Notes: a model not told the origin generated them from the letters alone. DNA of 64,000 nucleotides from an uncultured Lactobacillus sp. (GCA_937874695.1 CALNAJ010000045.1:27937-91936), one strand, 5' to 3'; counted from the stretch's first letter, positions 42,305 to 52,424 are shown. Numbers and translations: made by a program.

Positions 42305-43773
42305 TAGTTTTGACCTCCTAACGTTGGTACTTGCAAATGAAAGTCCGTGCTTTGTTCGAAGGCATACCCTGCTTTGTACAGCGTGCTTTCGTCGAATGGC
42401 CGACCGATCAATTGCATCCCAACTGGCAAGTTGTTGCTAAAGCCAGCAGGTAATGAGAGTCCTGGTAACCCAGCCAAGTTGACTGGAATCGTCAGGATAT
42501 CGTTCATGTACATCGTGATTGGATCCTTGATCTCAGCGCCCAAGTCAAATGCAGGCGTTGGTGCAACGGGTCCCATGATGAAGTCGTGGTCTTTCAAGAC
42601 CGCTTTAAAGTCATTAATGATAACCGTCCGGACCCTGGCAGCCTTTAAGAAGTAGGCGTCATAGAATCCAGCGGACAGAGAGAAGGTCCCTAACATGATC
42701 CGGCGCTTAACTTCGTCGCCAAAGCCTTCGGAACGGGACTTCACGTAGACGTCTTCCAAGTTCTTAACGTCCTGTGCCCGGTAACCGTAACGAATCCCAT
42801 CGAACCGTTGTAGGTTAGATGAAGCTTCGGATGAGGCAATGATGTAGTAAGCAGCAACCCCGTACTTGTTGTGTGGTAAGGAAACTTCGTCGACTGTGGC
42901 ACCTAACTTGCGGTAAGTGTCAGCAGCGGCCAGAATGGCGTTCTTCACGTCTTCGTCGACCCCTTCGGCTAAGAATTCCTTAGGCAACCCAATACGCAAG
43001 CCCTTGACGCTAGTTGCATCGTTTAAGTCCTTGGCAAAATCAGGAACAGCTTGCGTTGAACTGGTCAAGTCGTGTTCGTCATGCCCGGAAATCGCGCTTA
43101 AAATCGTGGCGTTATCCTTAACCCCACGCGTCAATGGTCCGATTTGGTCCAAACTAGACCCAAAGGCAATCAGACCCCAACGGGAAACACGACCGTACGT
43201 TGGCTTCATCCCAACAACCCCGTTAAATGCGGCAGGTTGCCGAATAGAACCACCAGTATCGGTCCCTAAGGCAGCGACTACTTGGCCAGAGGCCACAGCG
43301 GCTGCGGAACCACCAGAAGATCCACCAGGAACCTTGGCTTGGTCCCAAGCATTCTTCGTTTGCTTGAAGGCAGACGTTTCGGTCGACCCACCCATGGCAA
43401 ATTCATCCATGTTGGTCTTCCCAACCGTAATCATTTGCGCATCAGCCAACTTGGTCGTTACCGTAGCGTCGTAGAGTGGGTTAAAGTTGGTTAAAATCTT
43501 GGAAGCAGCCGTCGTCGTTAAGTCCTTGGTGACGATGTTGTCCTTGATGGCAACGGGAATCCCAGCTAAGGATTGGTCTTCCTTGATACCAGCAGCATCG
43601 ACCTTAGCAGCTTGATCCAAGGCAGCATCTTCGTTTAAAGCTAAGAAGGCGTCAATCTTAGGATCGGTTGCCTTGATGTTGTCAAAGGTTGCCTGCGTTA
43701 ATTCCTTAGCACTAAGCTTCTTAGCGACCAAGTCGGCGTGGAGACTGGCGAGATCTTGTTTAAAGTAATTCAT
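42304..43773 (-). CDS. gatA: Asp-tRNA(Asn)/Glu-tRNA(Gln) amidotransferase subunit A
   Basis: 489 residues. Amidase-signature glutaminase that supplies ammonia to GatB. The catalytic triad is visible as Lys77 (GIPVAIKDN), Ser152 and Ser176 within VPGGSSGGSAAAVASG and GTDTGGSIRQPAA. It lies 3 bases behind gatC. Confidence 0.98.
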   Translation of the reverse strand: MNYFKQDLASLHADLVAKKLSAKELTQATFDNIKATDPKIDAFLALNEDAALDQAAKVDAAGIKEDQSLAGIPVAIKDNIVTKDLTTTAASKILTNFNPLYDATVTTKLADAQMITVGKTNMDEFAMGGSTETSAFKQTKNAWDQAKVPGGSSGGSAAAVASGQVVAALGTDTGGSIRQPAAFNGVVGMKPTYGRVSRWGLIAFGSSLDQIGPLTRGVKDNATILSAISGHDEHDLTSSTQAVPDFAKDLNDATSVKGLRIGLPKEFLAEGVDEDVKNAILAAADTYRKLGATVDEVSLPHNKYGVAAYYIIASSEASSNLQRFDGIRYGYRAQDVKNLEDVYVKSRSEGFGDEVKRRIMLGTFSLSAGFYDAYFLKAARVRTVIINDFKAVLKDHDFIMGPVAPTPAFDLGAEIKDPITMYMNDILTIPVNLAGLPGLSLPAGFSNNLPVGMQLIGRPFDESTLYKAGYAFEQSTDFHLQVPTLGGQN

Positions 43774-43776
43774 CTG

Positions 43777-44085
43777 TTAGTTATCCTCGCTTTCGTCAAT
43801 GATGGCCGGCACCTTGATGAAGCCGCGAGCGGCATCTGGTGCGTTCTTAAGCAGTGCTTGGCTCTGTCCCCAGTTATCGGCGACATCTTCACGCATAACG
43901 TTTAATTGATCAGATACATTGTTCGTTGCTTCAACGCCGTCAGTATCAACTTCGCTGAGCGTTTCAAAAAGGCCAATAATGTCATCAAGTTGGGGCGTGA
44001 AAGCATCCAACTGGGCATCCGTAAATTCAAGTTTTGCCAAACCGGCAACGTGTTGAACTTGGTCTCGATTAATTCGATTAGCCAT
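43777..44085 (-). CDS. gatC: Asp-tRNA(Asn)/Glu-tRNA(Gln) amidotransferase subunit C
   Basis: 102 residues from the ATG at 44085, with AGAGGG 7 bases upstream. Small scaffold that clamps GatA and GatB. Typical sequence INRDQVQHVAGLAKLEFTD and the late MREDVADNWGQSQALLKNAP. First gene of gatCAB. Confidence 0.95.
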   Translation of the reverse strand: MANRINRDQVQHVAGLAKLEFTDAQLDAFTPQLDDIIGLFETLSEVDTDGVEATNNVSDQLNVMREDVADNWGQSQALLKNAPDAARGFIKVPAIIDESEDN

Positions 44086-44158
44086 CAATATCCCTCTTTC
44101 TAATTTATCCGCATTCACCGTTTATCCCCAACTTACTTGAAGATAAACATACATTAAT

Positions 44159-44186
44159 ATTCTACCATATATCCGCAGTACACCAA
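44159..44186 (-). promoter_or_regulatory. Promoter of gatCAB
   Basis: Minus strand: -35 TTGGTG (44181-44186), 16-bp spacer, -10 TAGAAT (44159-44164), about 75 bases before gatC. The stretch from 44190 to 44450 shows nothing else I can name. Confidence 0.45.
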
Positions 44187-44453
44187 AGATTCTGACAAGA
44201 AAATGGTTGTTTTTCTGTGACCCCTTTTAGATTTCAAGGTAACCGGGCTAGAATGCGGCTGGCTTTCAGCTCGAAAAAAGCTGTACGCAACTTTTCTCCG
44301 GGATGTGACTACCGCCGAATGCCCATGATAACAGTTAGTCCGCCCGATAACAACACATTTGCGCCCAACTTATCACTTTCAAGTACAAATGAGGCCTACC
44401 ATTATCCATCTGCCAAATCATTATCGCTTGAAACGGTATGGGGCAGATAAGCC

Positions 44454-44503
44454 AAAAGTTGCGGCGCCCCTCGTCAAAACGACGAAAAGACTCCGCAACT
44501 TTG
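44454..44503 (-). terminator. Terminator of the pcrA-ligA-camS unit
   Basis: Stem AAAGTTGCGG with CCGCAACTTT, enclosing a smaller CGTC/GACG hairpin; T4 on the minus strand. 17 bases beyond the camS stop. Confidence 0.7.
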
Positions 44504-44519
44504 CTAAAATTCACTCATT

Positions 44520-45668
44520 TTAGTAACTGTTAAAGACGTGACTGGTGAACTTCTTCGCGCCACTTGCACGAGACAGGAAGCTCTGCGTCCCATCGGTCGA
44601 GGAAACCGTAATATCAATTGGCACTCCGGATGGCAGATATTTTTGTGCCGCCGTTTGGAGATACTGCGTAAAGCTAATGATTTCCGTTTGACTGTAGAAT
44701 TGGACGGTGATGTTGACGTGCATCCCCTGTAAATTCTTACCGTCGTAACGTGCTTGAGCCGTCACTCCACTCAGGTTCGGGAAGAAGTTCTCGACCTGCG
44801 TCTTGAAGTTCGTAAAGGAACTCTCGTCGTTACTGTTAGGACTGCTTGAGCCACTCTCAACTGGGAAGACGTAGTTCTTTTCACCAAGCGGCGTCCAACT
44901 CTTCACACTGGTTGCGCCGGCCTTGTTGTTCGAGTACGCCATGAAGGTCCCGCCAACGAGGCTATCGTTAGAGGCCTGTCGGTAAACCGCAATCACGATT
45001 GGCACGTTCTTCAACGCGGATTTCTTTCGCAGACGCTGAAGCACTGTGTCGGCCGCCTTCTTGGCATACGCCTCACCGGCAGCCTTGCTGATCTTCGTCT
45101 CATAGGTTGCGCCATACTGCGTCTTCTTGTAGTAGTCGACCGAGTTCACGGCAATCCCAATCGTCACCCCACTCAGCGAAAGTTTGTTGTTCTTTTGCGT
45201 CATGTAGTCCTGTTCTTCAAGGGCTTGGAGGTAGATTGGATTCCGCTTGCTTGGCGAAGTTGACCCATTACTCGTGGGATTCAACCCATCTGGATTAGAC
45301 TTAGACTTTCGATCCAACCAGTTCTGGACCGTTGAGGAACTCAGGTACTGGCCTTCTTGGAAGACGTATTTCTTGGTTGAAAAGACCTTCTTTGAGACAC
45401 TGAGCATCCCATTTTCAAAGCTCTTCAAGTTGTAGGTATTACCAGAATCCTGGCTGTTCGTGACCCCACGTGACTTACTCGTCTGGTAGTGACCACTCTT
45501 GATGACACCTTCGTAATCCCCGTCCGTCGACTGACCGGTCAACTGGGTGCTCCCAGATTTACCACTACCGCCAGAACTCGAAGACATGCTGGAACTACCT
45601 AAATTACCACACGCAGCCAAAAATAACGGAACCGCAGCTAACGCGATAAAAGTTCGTAACCGTTTCAC
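44520..45668 (-). CDS. camS: CamS family lipoprotein (sex pheromone precursor type)
   Basis: 382 residues from a GTG at 45668. The signal peptide ends in the lipobox LAAC (RTFIALAAVPLFLAACG), so the protein is a lipid-anchored surface protein. The body fits the CamS family: a Ser/Gly-rich linker, then a domain with YLQALEEQDYMTQKN and SGVTAQARYDGKNLQGMHVN. In enterococci and staphylococci the signal peptide yields a pheromone; that role is not implied here. The GTG is preferred because AGGAGG lies 9 bases before it, while an earlier ATGATG overlaps the ligA stop and has that ribosome site downstream of it. Confidence 0.9.
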   Translation of the reverse strand: MKRLRTFIALAAVPLFLAACGNLGSSSMSSSSGGSGKSGSTQLTGQSTDGDYEGVIKSGHYQTSKSRGVTNSQDSGNTYNLKSFENGMLSVSKKVFSTKKYVFQEGQYLSSSTVQNWLDRKSKSNPDGLNPTSNGSTSPSKRNPIYLQALEEQDYMTQKNNKLSLSGVTIGIAVNSVDYYKKTQYGATYETKISKAAGEAYAKKAADTVLQRLRKKSALKNVPIVIAVYRQASNDSLVGGTFMAYSNNKAGATSVKSWTPLGEKNYVFPVESGSSSPNSNDESSFTNFKTQVENFFPNLSGVTAQARYDGKNLQGMHVNITVQFYSQTEIISFTQYLQTAAQKYLPSGVPIDITVSSTDGTQSFLSRASGAKKFTSHVFNSY

Positions 45669-45691
45669 GACTTGTTTCCTCCTAAAGGTCA

Positions 45692-47725
45692 TCATTTATT
45701 CTCATTCATTGCCGCCTGCAATTGGGCTTCATTCCAAACGGGAACGTTTAGGCTCTGAGCCTTAGTGAGCTTGCTACCAGCCGCTTCACCAGCAATCAAC
45801 AGGTCTGTCTTCTTCGAAACGGACCCGGTGACCGTGGCACCGTGCTGTTCTAGCCATGCGGTGGCCTCTGGTCTGGTTAGCTCTTGAAGCTTCCCCGTCA
45901 GAACCACGCGTTGCCCAGCAAACTGCCCCTCAGTGTCAACGGGCGTTCCCGCGCCACTGGTATAGGTCAGATTAACGCCAAGATCCGCAAGCTCACGCAT
46001 CAAGTCTTGGACCTGATCGCTGCTAAAGTACGTCACCACGCTATCGGCGATGATGCCGCCAATTGTATCGATGGCCGCAATCGTCTCGCTATCGGCAGCC
46101 ATCAAGCTGTCGAGATCGCCAAATTCTGCCGCAATGGAACGGGCAGCCTTGGCGCCAACGTGACGAATGCCCAAGCCAAATAGCAAACGTTCTAATGAAT
46201 TATTGCGACTATTATCGATTGCTGTCAAGAGGTTTTGGGCTGACTTCTCCCCAAATTTATCTAAAGTTAATAATTGGTCGGCAGTCAGCCGGTATAAGCT
46301 GGCAACATTGTTGACCAGTTTCCGGTCAAATAACTGGGCCACAATCTGTGGCCCCAAACCGGCAATGTTCATCGCATTCCGGGAGGCAAAGTGATTCATC
46401 CCCTCGGCTAGCTGCGCTGGACAGTTAGGATTGATACAACGCAAGGCAACTTCCTCATCCAAGTGAACCAGTTCCGCCCCACAGGAGGGACAGTGTGTTG
46501 GAATTGGGTAGGGCTCGGCATCCGCTGGACGCTTAGCCGCAACGAACTGTGAGATCTCGGGGATGATATCCCCCGCCTTGTGCAATAACACCGTATCGCC
46601 AATCCGAATATCCTTAGCTTCCAAATAATCCGGATTGTGCAGGGAGGCCCGGGCGACCGTGCTGCCAGCCAATGCGACTGGGGTCATCACGGCAGTTGGC
46701 GTGACGATACCCGTCCGGCCCACGGTCCATTCGATATCCAAGATTTCCGTCTGGACTTCTTCGGGTGGAAACTTGTAAGCAATTGCCCACCGAGGCACCT
46801 TGACCGTGGCGCCTAATGACCGTTGCAGGGGCAACGAATTGGCCTTGATGACGATCCCATCGATACCGTATGGCAGGTCGCTACGTTGTGCCTGATAGCG
46901 GTCGATATAGGCGCCGACCTCGGTCATGTTGTGTGCCACCTGATAGCTAGGATTGGTCGTAAAGCCCAATTCAGCCAGTTCATCCAACAAGCCACTCTGC
47001 GTTCGTGTATTCAGGGGTTCGTAATCAGCAATGTTATACATGAACGTTGCGAGCTGGCGATCCGCCGTAACTTGAACGTCCAGTTGCCGTAGCGACCCCG
47101 CCGCAGCGTTTCGTGGATTGGCAAATGGTGCCTTACCGGCAGCTTCCCGCCGTTCATTTAACGCCAAGAAAGCCGCCTTTGGCATGTAGCACTCACCCCG
47201 TACGTCAATGGTCAACGGCCGACTCAGTGTTTGCGGAATCGACTTAATGGTCTTCAGATTAGCCGTGATATCCTCACCAATCTGACCATTGCCTCGCGTG
47301 GAGCCCTGAACGAACTCCCCGTTCTCATAACGTAACGAAATAGCTAGGCCATCGATTTTTAATTCACAGTTATAGTCAAAGTCCTCTTCAACGTTGCTGC
47401 GGAGTCGGTCGTCAAATTCACCCAACTCTTCTAGTGAGAAGACGTCACCCAAAGAAAGCATTGGAATCTCGTGCGTGACCTTGGGTAAATCTCCCCGCGT
47501 TGTCCCACCGACCCGTTGTGTGGGTGATTCCGGCGTTACGATGTTGGGAAAGGCCGTTTCCAACGCGACTAATCGCGCATAGACGCGGTCATAGACGTCG
47601 TCCTCTACTGCTGGTGCGTCTGCATCGTAGTACTGTTTCCCCCACGCAACAAGTTGGGGACGCAATTCAGCCGCTTCAGCTGCGGCCTGTTCTTCGGTTA
47701 AAGTGTTAATGGGTTTATCAGTCAT
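45692..47725 (-). CDS. ligA: NAD+-dependent DNA ligase
   Basis: 677 residues, full domain order. Ia domain, adenylation domain with active-site Lys123 in CELKIDGLAIS, OB fold, zinc finger (CPSCGAELV to CINPNCPAQ), helix-hairpin-helix region and a C-terminal BRCT domain from about residue 595 (GQRVVLTGKLQELTRPEA). Seals nicks in replication and repair. 23 bases behind pcrA. Confidence 0.98.
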   Translation of the reverse strand: MTDKPINTLTEEQAAAEAAELRPQLVAWGKQYYDADAPAVEDDVYDRVYARLVALETAFPNIVTPESPTQRVGGTTRGDLPKVTHEIPMLSLGDVFSLEELGEFDDRLRSNVEEDFDYNCELKIDGLAISLRYENGEFVQGSTRGNGQIGEDITANLKTIKSIPQTLSRPLTIDVRGECYMPKAAFLALNERREAAGKAPFANPRNAAAGSLRQLDVQVTADRQLATFMYNIADYEPLNTRTQSGLLDELAELGFTTNPSYQVAHNMTEVGAYIDRYQAQRSDLPYGIDGIVIKANSLPLQRSLGATVKVPRWAIAYKFPPEEVQTEILDIEWTVGRTGIVTPTAVMTPVALAGSTVARASLHNPDYLEAKDIRIGDTVLLHKAGDIIPEISQFVAAKRPADAEPYPIPTHCPSCGAELVHLDEEVALRCINPNCPAQLAEGMNHFASRNAMNIAGLGPQIVAQLFDRKLVNNVASLYRLTADQLLTLDKFGEKSAQNLLTAIDNSRNNSLERLLFGLGIRHVGAKAARSIAAEFGDLDSLMAADSETIAAIDTIGGIIADSVVTYFSSDQVQDLMRELADLGVNLTYTSGAGTPVDTEGQFAGQRVVLTGKLQELTRPEATAWLEQHGATVTGSVSKKTDLLIAGEAAGSKLTKAQSLNVPVWNEAQLQAAMNENK

Positions 47726-47748
47726 GTTAGCCTCCCACGTTAACTTTT

Positions 47749-50010
47749 TTAATCAACTCGCTTGATTGGTGCAAAGGCGGCTAACAGCCGCTTAACACCC
47801 TGTTCTGGAAACGCAATGTCCAGTTCGGCATCTTCGCCGGTACCACTAACCTTGACCACGGTTCCGATACCCCACTTCTTATGACTGGCCTTGTCGCCAA
47901 TACTCCAGGCAACCTTACCAGCACCCGTGCCAGTGGGTTCGCTGACCCGACCGGTCTTGCCATGATATGGCGTGGCAACAGCACTAGCCGTTCGCCGTGC
48001 AAATGGCACGTCTCTGCGACCTGGTGTTAAGCCAGCCTTGCTTTCACTGTAGTCCAAGTGCAGCAATTCTGGTGCAATTTCAGTAATGAATCGTGATTCA
48101 GGGTTGTTCTGACGCCGACCGTAAAGCATCCGCGAGTAGGCATTGGTCAGATACAACTTCTGCTGGGCCCGCGTAATCCCAACATAGGCCAGGCGACGTT
48201 CTTCTTCCAACTGATCATCCTCGAGCATTGCGCGTGACAATGGGAAGATACCCTCTTCAAGCCCCATCAGGAAGATGACTGGGAACTCCAGCCCCTTAGC
48301 GGCATGGAGCGTCATCAACGTGACTTCAGCCGGTTCTTCATCGACATCGTCTTGTGCGGAGACCAAAGCTAAGTCAGCTAAGAATTCAACCAGCCGGTCT
48401 TCATTCTCATCGTGATCTTCGTTGTCCCAGCCATCATCGAACTTTTGCGTGACGGACAGGAATTCTTCAATGTTCTCGATCCGGGTCTCAGCTTCCAAAG
48501 ATTTGGAGGCCTTCAATGCGGCCATGTAGCCCGTCTGATCCAGTAGTTGACTGGTAATGTCAGAGACAGTCGCCGTAGCAGCAACGTCCTGGACTGCCTT
48601 GATAGTCAGTCCGAACTTCTCCATGGCGTTTCGAATTCTCGCACCCAGGTTCGTTGCGAGGCTGACGTTTTGCGTAGCTTCCAGTTCGGACCAGCCATTA
48701 AAATCAGCAAAGTCGCGTAACTTAGTCAAACTTGTCGCACCAATTCCCCGCTTAGGTTCGTTGATGATCCGTTCCAGACTCATTGAATCGGCTGGATTGG
48801 CGATCAACGTCAGGTATGCCAAGACATCCCGAATTTCCTTACGGTCGTAGAACTTGTGGCCCCCGACCATGGTGTAAGGGATGTTAGCTTTAACCAGCGT
48901 TTCTTCAATCACCCGTGACTGGGCATTAGTCCGGTACAGGATGGCAAAATCACCGTAATCGTGATGATTCTGCTCACGTTCTTCCTGGATCTTAGCCACC
49001 ACGTAATGGGCTTCATCGTTTTCATTTTGCCCCCGATAATAGGAAATCGGGTCACCCTCTGGATTCTCGGTCCACAGGTCTTTCTTTTTCCGGTTCACGT
49101 TGCGTTGAATCACATCGTTTGCGGCCTTCAAAATGGTCTTGGTTGACCGGTAATTCTGTTCCAACATGGTGACGTGTGCGTCGGGATAATCGTGCTCAAA
49201 GTTCAGAATATTTTCCATGTTGGCCCCTCGCCAACCGTAGATACTCTGGTCCCCATCCCCAACAACACAGAGGTTGTTATACTTCTTAGCCAACATGTTG
49301 ACCAACATATATTGCGCGTCGTTGGTATCCTGGTATTCGTCCACGTGAATATATTGGAATTTATCTTGATAGTGCGCCAAGACTTCCTTTTCGTCATTAA
49401 ATAGCTTGATCGTCAACATGATCAGGTCGTCAAAATCCATGGCCTGGTTAGCTTTCAATTGTCGTTGGTAGCTTTCGTAAACATCGGCGACCGTCGTCTC
49501 GAATGGATTGCCCGCAGCCTCGCGCATCATTGCCGGCGTCTGTAAGGCATTCTTGGCATTCGAAATAGCTCCCAGAACGGAACGCGGATCAAACTTCTTA
49601 ACATCCAAATTCTGGTCCTGTAAGACTCGCTTGATCAGCGTCCGTTGTTCACCGGTATCGGCAATCGTAAACGCCCGGTTGTAGCCCAACTTGTCAGCAT
49701 CTCGCCGCAAAATCCGGACACACAGCGCATGGAACGTGGAGACCCACACGTCGTTGCCGTCAGGGCCTAATAACTTGGCCACCCGTTCCCGCATTTCCTT
49801 AGCGGCCTTGTTCGTAAAGGTAATCGCTAGGATGCGCCACGGCATAACGTTGTTGTGCTCAATCAAGTAGGCTACTCGGTGCGTCAAGACCCGTGTCTTC
49901 CCACTACCGGCACCTGCCAATACTAGGAGGGGTCCCTCAGTCTGAAGGACGGCCTCCGTTTGTTTATCATTCATGCCAGTTAACAATTCTTCTCCTGCCA
50001 CCGTGAACAC
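47749..50010 (-). CDS. pcrA: ATP-dependent DNA helicase PcrA
   Basis: 753 residues. UvrD/Rep family superfamily 1 helicase with Walker A VLAGAGSGKTRVLTHR near residue 31, VDEYQDTNDAQ, GDGDQSIYGWRGAN, LEQNYRST, MTLHAAKGLEFPVIFL, and a C-terminal GDKASHKKWGIGTV (UvrD tail that contacts RNA polymerase). The GTG at 50010 is close behind GAGAGG. A TTG at 49986 behind AGGAG would drop 8 residues and is equally plausible. First gene of pcrA-ligA-camS. Confidence 0.97.
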   Translation of the reverse strand: MFTVAGEELLTGMNDKQTEAVLQTEGPLLVLAGAGSGKTRVLTHRVAYLIEHNNVMPWRILAITFTNKAAKEMRERVAKLLGPDGNDVWVSTFHALCVRILRRDADKLGYNRAFTIADTGEQRTLIKRVLQDQNLDVKKFDPRSVLGAISNAKNALQTPAMMREAAGNPFETTVADVYESYQRQLKANQAMDFDDLIMLTIKLFNDEKEVLAHYQDKFQYIHVDEYQDTNDAQYMLVNMLAKKYNNLCVVGDGDQSIYGWRGANMENILNFEHDYPDAHVTMLEQNYRSTKTILKAANDVIQRNVNRKKKDLWTENPEGDPISYYRGQNENDEAHYVVAKIQEEREQNHHDYGDFAILYRTNAQSRVIEETLVKANIPYTMVGGHKFYDRKEIRDVLAYLTLIANPADSMSLERIINEPKRGIGATSLTKLRDFADFNGWSELEATQNVSLATNLGARIRNAMEKFGLTIKAVQDVAATATVSDITSQLLDQTGYMAALKASKSLEAETRIENIEEFLSVTQKFDDGWDNEDHDENEDRLVEFLADLALVSAQDDVDEEPAEVTLMTLHAAKGLEFPVIFLMGLEEGIFPLSRAMLEDDQLEEERRLAYVGITRAQQKLYLTNAYSRMLYGRRQNNPESRFITEIAPELLHLDYSESKAGLTPGRRDVPFARRTASAVATPYHGKTGRVSEPTGTGAGKVAWSIGDKASHKKWGIGTVVKVSGTGEDAELDIAFPEQGVKRLLAAFAPIKRVD

Positions 50011-50036
50011 AATCCTCTCTGTAGTTAGTCCTGACT

Positions 50037-50042
50037 ATTATA
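50037..50042 (-). promoter_or_regulatory. Extended -10 promoter element of pcrA
   Basis: TGCTATAAT on the minus strand, 27 bases before the start. The -35 region is poor. The 300 bases beyond it, to 50347, show no gene. Confidence 0.5.
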
Positions 50043-50347
50043 GCAAAATTCCGGGGTTGACGACACCGCCAGGGCCTAAATAAGTCATCCCCTATTTCCC
50101 TTGAAATCACTGGGTTCCGCGTCCCTAACCGCCACGCTATTTGCCAACGTCAGAATTTTAATAATTCCCAAATTTTTGATTTTTAAATGTGCAGTCACCA
50201 GAGACGCGCACATACGTTCCCTTTTCATCATCTATCATTGTAGCAAATATCTGGGGCCACGCCTACTACTCCTAGCCATCTTTTCAAATCTCTTATTATC
50301 AGATTAATATTGACCGGCCAATCCACGTGTTGACCCCCAAGAGACAG

Positions 50348-50393
50348 CAAAACTGCATCTTCCTGGTGTGGTGAACAACCAGGCCAATGCAGT
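50348..50393 (-). terminator. Terminator of the PurK-like gene
   Basis: Two-part stem, ACTGCAT/ATGCAGT and CCTGGT/ACCAGG, with a 10-nt loop and a short T4 on the minus strand. Confidence 0.6.
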
Positions 50394-50413
50394 CTCACGT
50401 TAGTTTTTACAAG

Positions 50414-51592
50414 TTAATTTTGTTCATTCGTTGTATTTGTTGGTGTAGCAGTCGCTGCACTGGCATCATCTGACCAGATTCCCGTATCATCTAATTGATC
50501 CAGAATTGGCTTGATGCTGTCCCCTTGCACGGCGATATGCCCCATGACATCGTTATCTTCCTGATGCTTCAAGTGATAGAAGGTAAAGTGCCAGTTAGCC
50601 TTCAATTGCCACTGCGTCCGCATAGCGGGCAGTTGGGCCGTGGTAAAGGCCGCAGTCACAGCTGGCGTTAGGATGTGGGCCGAAGCTAATGGCAAGCCGG
50701 CAATCGCCCGTAGATGTTGATCGAATTCCGTTAAATTGGCAGCGGCTTCGAAAACGTAGCCCGTCTCACTCGGCGCTGGCACGATCTTCTTGACGTAAAT
50801 GGCACCACTGCTCGTGAGGTAGAAGGATACTTCAAAGACCCCCACGTAGTTCACGTGCTTCGTCACTTCCGTCGCGATCCGCTGAATCTCACCGGCAACG
50901 GCATCATCGACCTGTGCTGGCACCCACGTCCGAACCGGCTGATCGTCTACCGACTGCGTTTCCGTAATTGGAAAGGCTTGGCCGTTCCCGTCTTGGTCGC
51001 GCGCCACAATAATGGAATATTCACGATCATAGGCAATCTGGGATTCAAGAATGTAGGTCCCCCAGTCCAGGAGCCCCGCCGCCTTAGCGATATCCGTTTG
51101 GGTTTTGATGACCAACTCACGACCCCGAGACCATTCCTTTTGAATTGGCTTGAGGACGCACGGATAGCCAATCGAATTGATGGATTGGTAGACGTCATCG
51201 AGGTTGATGATCGTCGCATATGGTGCAATATTGACGTTTAATTGTTCGAAGAATGCCCGTTCCAATAGCCGGTCTTGCATCATTTCGAGCATGTCCGATC
51301 CCTGGGGAACCCGGGTGTATTGGGCCAAGAATTTCACAACACTAGTGCTGACGCGATCAGAATCGTAAACGATTGCCGCACAGCTTTCCGCAAAGTGTTG
51401 CAATTTATCACTATCTTTGTTACTACCGACTGCTTTAAAATCTGCTAACTGTAATGCTTCACTGGTTTCGTCAGCGCCGTACGCACCGACTCGTAACCCC
51501 ATCTTGCGAGCGGTAGTCACTAACATTGCGGCATTTGCGCTGTTACCGATCACCCCAATGGTATCTCCAGGATATAAGACCGTGTTCGCCAA
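50414..51592 (-). CDS. PurK-like ATP-grasp protein with altered active-site motifs
   Basis: 392 residues. It has the PurK layout: an N-terminal Rossmann-like part (IGVIGNSANAAMLVTTARK), MQDRLLERAFFEQLNV, GYPCVLKPIQ and GLPLASAHILTP. PurK (N5-CAIR synthetase) normally ends its active site with NEIAPRPHNSGH; here the segment reads VKKIVPAPSETGY, and the glycine-rich loop (GGYDGRGQ) reads KEWSRGREL. No purE lies beside it. A Thr/Asn-rich tail follows. It may be a non-catalytic paralogue or have another substrate. TTG start behind GGGAG; 107 bases behind xpt. Confidence 0.75.
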   Translation of the reverse strand: MANTVLYPGDTIGVIGNSANAAMLVTTARKMGLRVGAYGADETSEALQLADFKAVGSNKDSDKLQHFAESCAAIVYDSDRVSTSVVKFLAQYTRVPQGSDMLEMMQDRLLERAFFEQLNVNIAPYATIINLDDVYQSINSIGYPCVLKPIQKEWSRGRELVIKTQTDIAKAAGLLDWGTYILESQIAYDREYSIIVARDQDGNGQAFPITETQSVDDQPVRTWVPAQVDDAVAGEIQRIATEVTKHVNYVGVFEVSFYLTSSGAIYVKKIVPAPSETGYVFEAAANLTEFDQHLRAIAGLPLASAHILTPAVTAAFTTAQLPAMRTQWQLKANWHFTFYHLKHQEDNDVMGHIAVQGDSIKPILDQLDDTGIWSDDASAATATPTNTTNEQN

Positions 51593-51699
51593 TTTGCTCC
51601 CTACTTTCTAACTCAAATTTAGATGATTGCTAAAAATAATCAGACACTTCAACACTTATTTTAAAGTTTGCGTAGTGAATAAACAAGCAAGGTGTTTAG

Positions 51700-52275
51700 T
51701 TAATCTTCCGCAAAAGTAACCGTGTTATTCTCAAAGGCAGCGATACTTGCTAGGGCTTCCAATTGAATGCCCGCATCCGTTACCATCTTGTGGCCCTTTT
51801 GGAACCGTTTCTCAATCACGACACCCACACCGGCGACCTCAATCTGCGCCGTCTTGGCAATGTCGAGTAATCCTTGGACAGCCTGACCATTGGCCAAGAA
51901 ATCATCGATGATCAGCACCCGGTCTTCGGAACTGAGGAATCGGCGATCGATAGAAATATCGTTATTGACCTGCTTGGTATACGAATAAACTTTCGCCGTA
52001 TACAAGTGATCGGTCAGCGTGAGGCTCTTGTGCTTCCGAGCAAAGATCACGGGCACATTCAGATGCAGTCCAGTCATCACGGCCGGGGCAATTCCTGAAG
52101 ATTCCACCGTCAGGATCTTCGTGATGCCAGCGTCGGCAAAACGCCGTGCAAATTCAGCACCCAACTGGTTCATGAGTTGCGGGTCTACCTGGTGATTCAA
52201 AAAATTATCGACCTTAAGGACGTTTCCCGGTAATACGGTGCCGTCCTGGCGAATACGATCTTCTAAAAGTTTCAT
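51700..52275 (-). CDS. xpt: Xanthine phosphoribosyltransferase
   Basis: 191 residues, full length. Salvages xanthine with PRPP to XMP. Signatures are MKLLEDRIRQDGTVLPGNVL, KVDNFLNHQVDP, ILTVESSGIAPAV and the PRPP-binding VLIIDDFLANGQAVQGL. I looked for a purine riboswitch in the 150 bases upstream and do not see one. Confidence 0.96.
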   Translation of the reverse strand: MKLLEDRIRQDGTVLPGNVLKVDNFLNHQVDPQLMNQLGAEFARRFADAGITKILTVESSGIAPAVMTGLHLNVPVIFARKHKSLTLTDHLYTAKVYSYTKQVNNDISIDRRFLSSEDRVLIIDDFLANGQAVQGLLDIAKTAQIEVAGVGVVIEKRFQKGHKMVTDAGIQLEALASIAAFENNTVTFAED

Positions 52276-52424
52276 GACAACGCGGCCTCCATTAGTCCTT
52301 GTTTAGAGTCTCATCTGGGATCGTCAATTAAGCTGTGAACGACCTCAAAACAGACATGCTTGTTTATATTCTACCCGATTGAACCTTAAAATCACAACGG
52401 CCCTACCCTAAAATTTAGGAAGGC

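Noticed and set aside
42917..43474. 185-codon frame antisense to gatA
   Set aside because: Shadow of a certain gene; its sequence simply mirrors the codon bias of gatA.
52276..52424. Purine riboswitch or PurR box upstream of xpt
   Set aside because: The conserved junction words of the purine aptamer and PurBox half-sites were not found.
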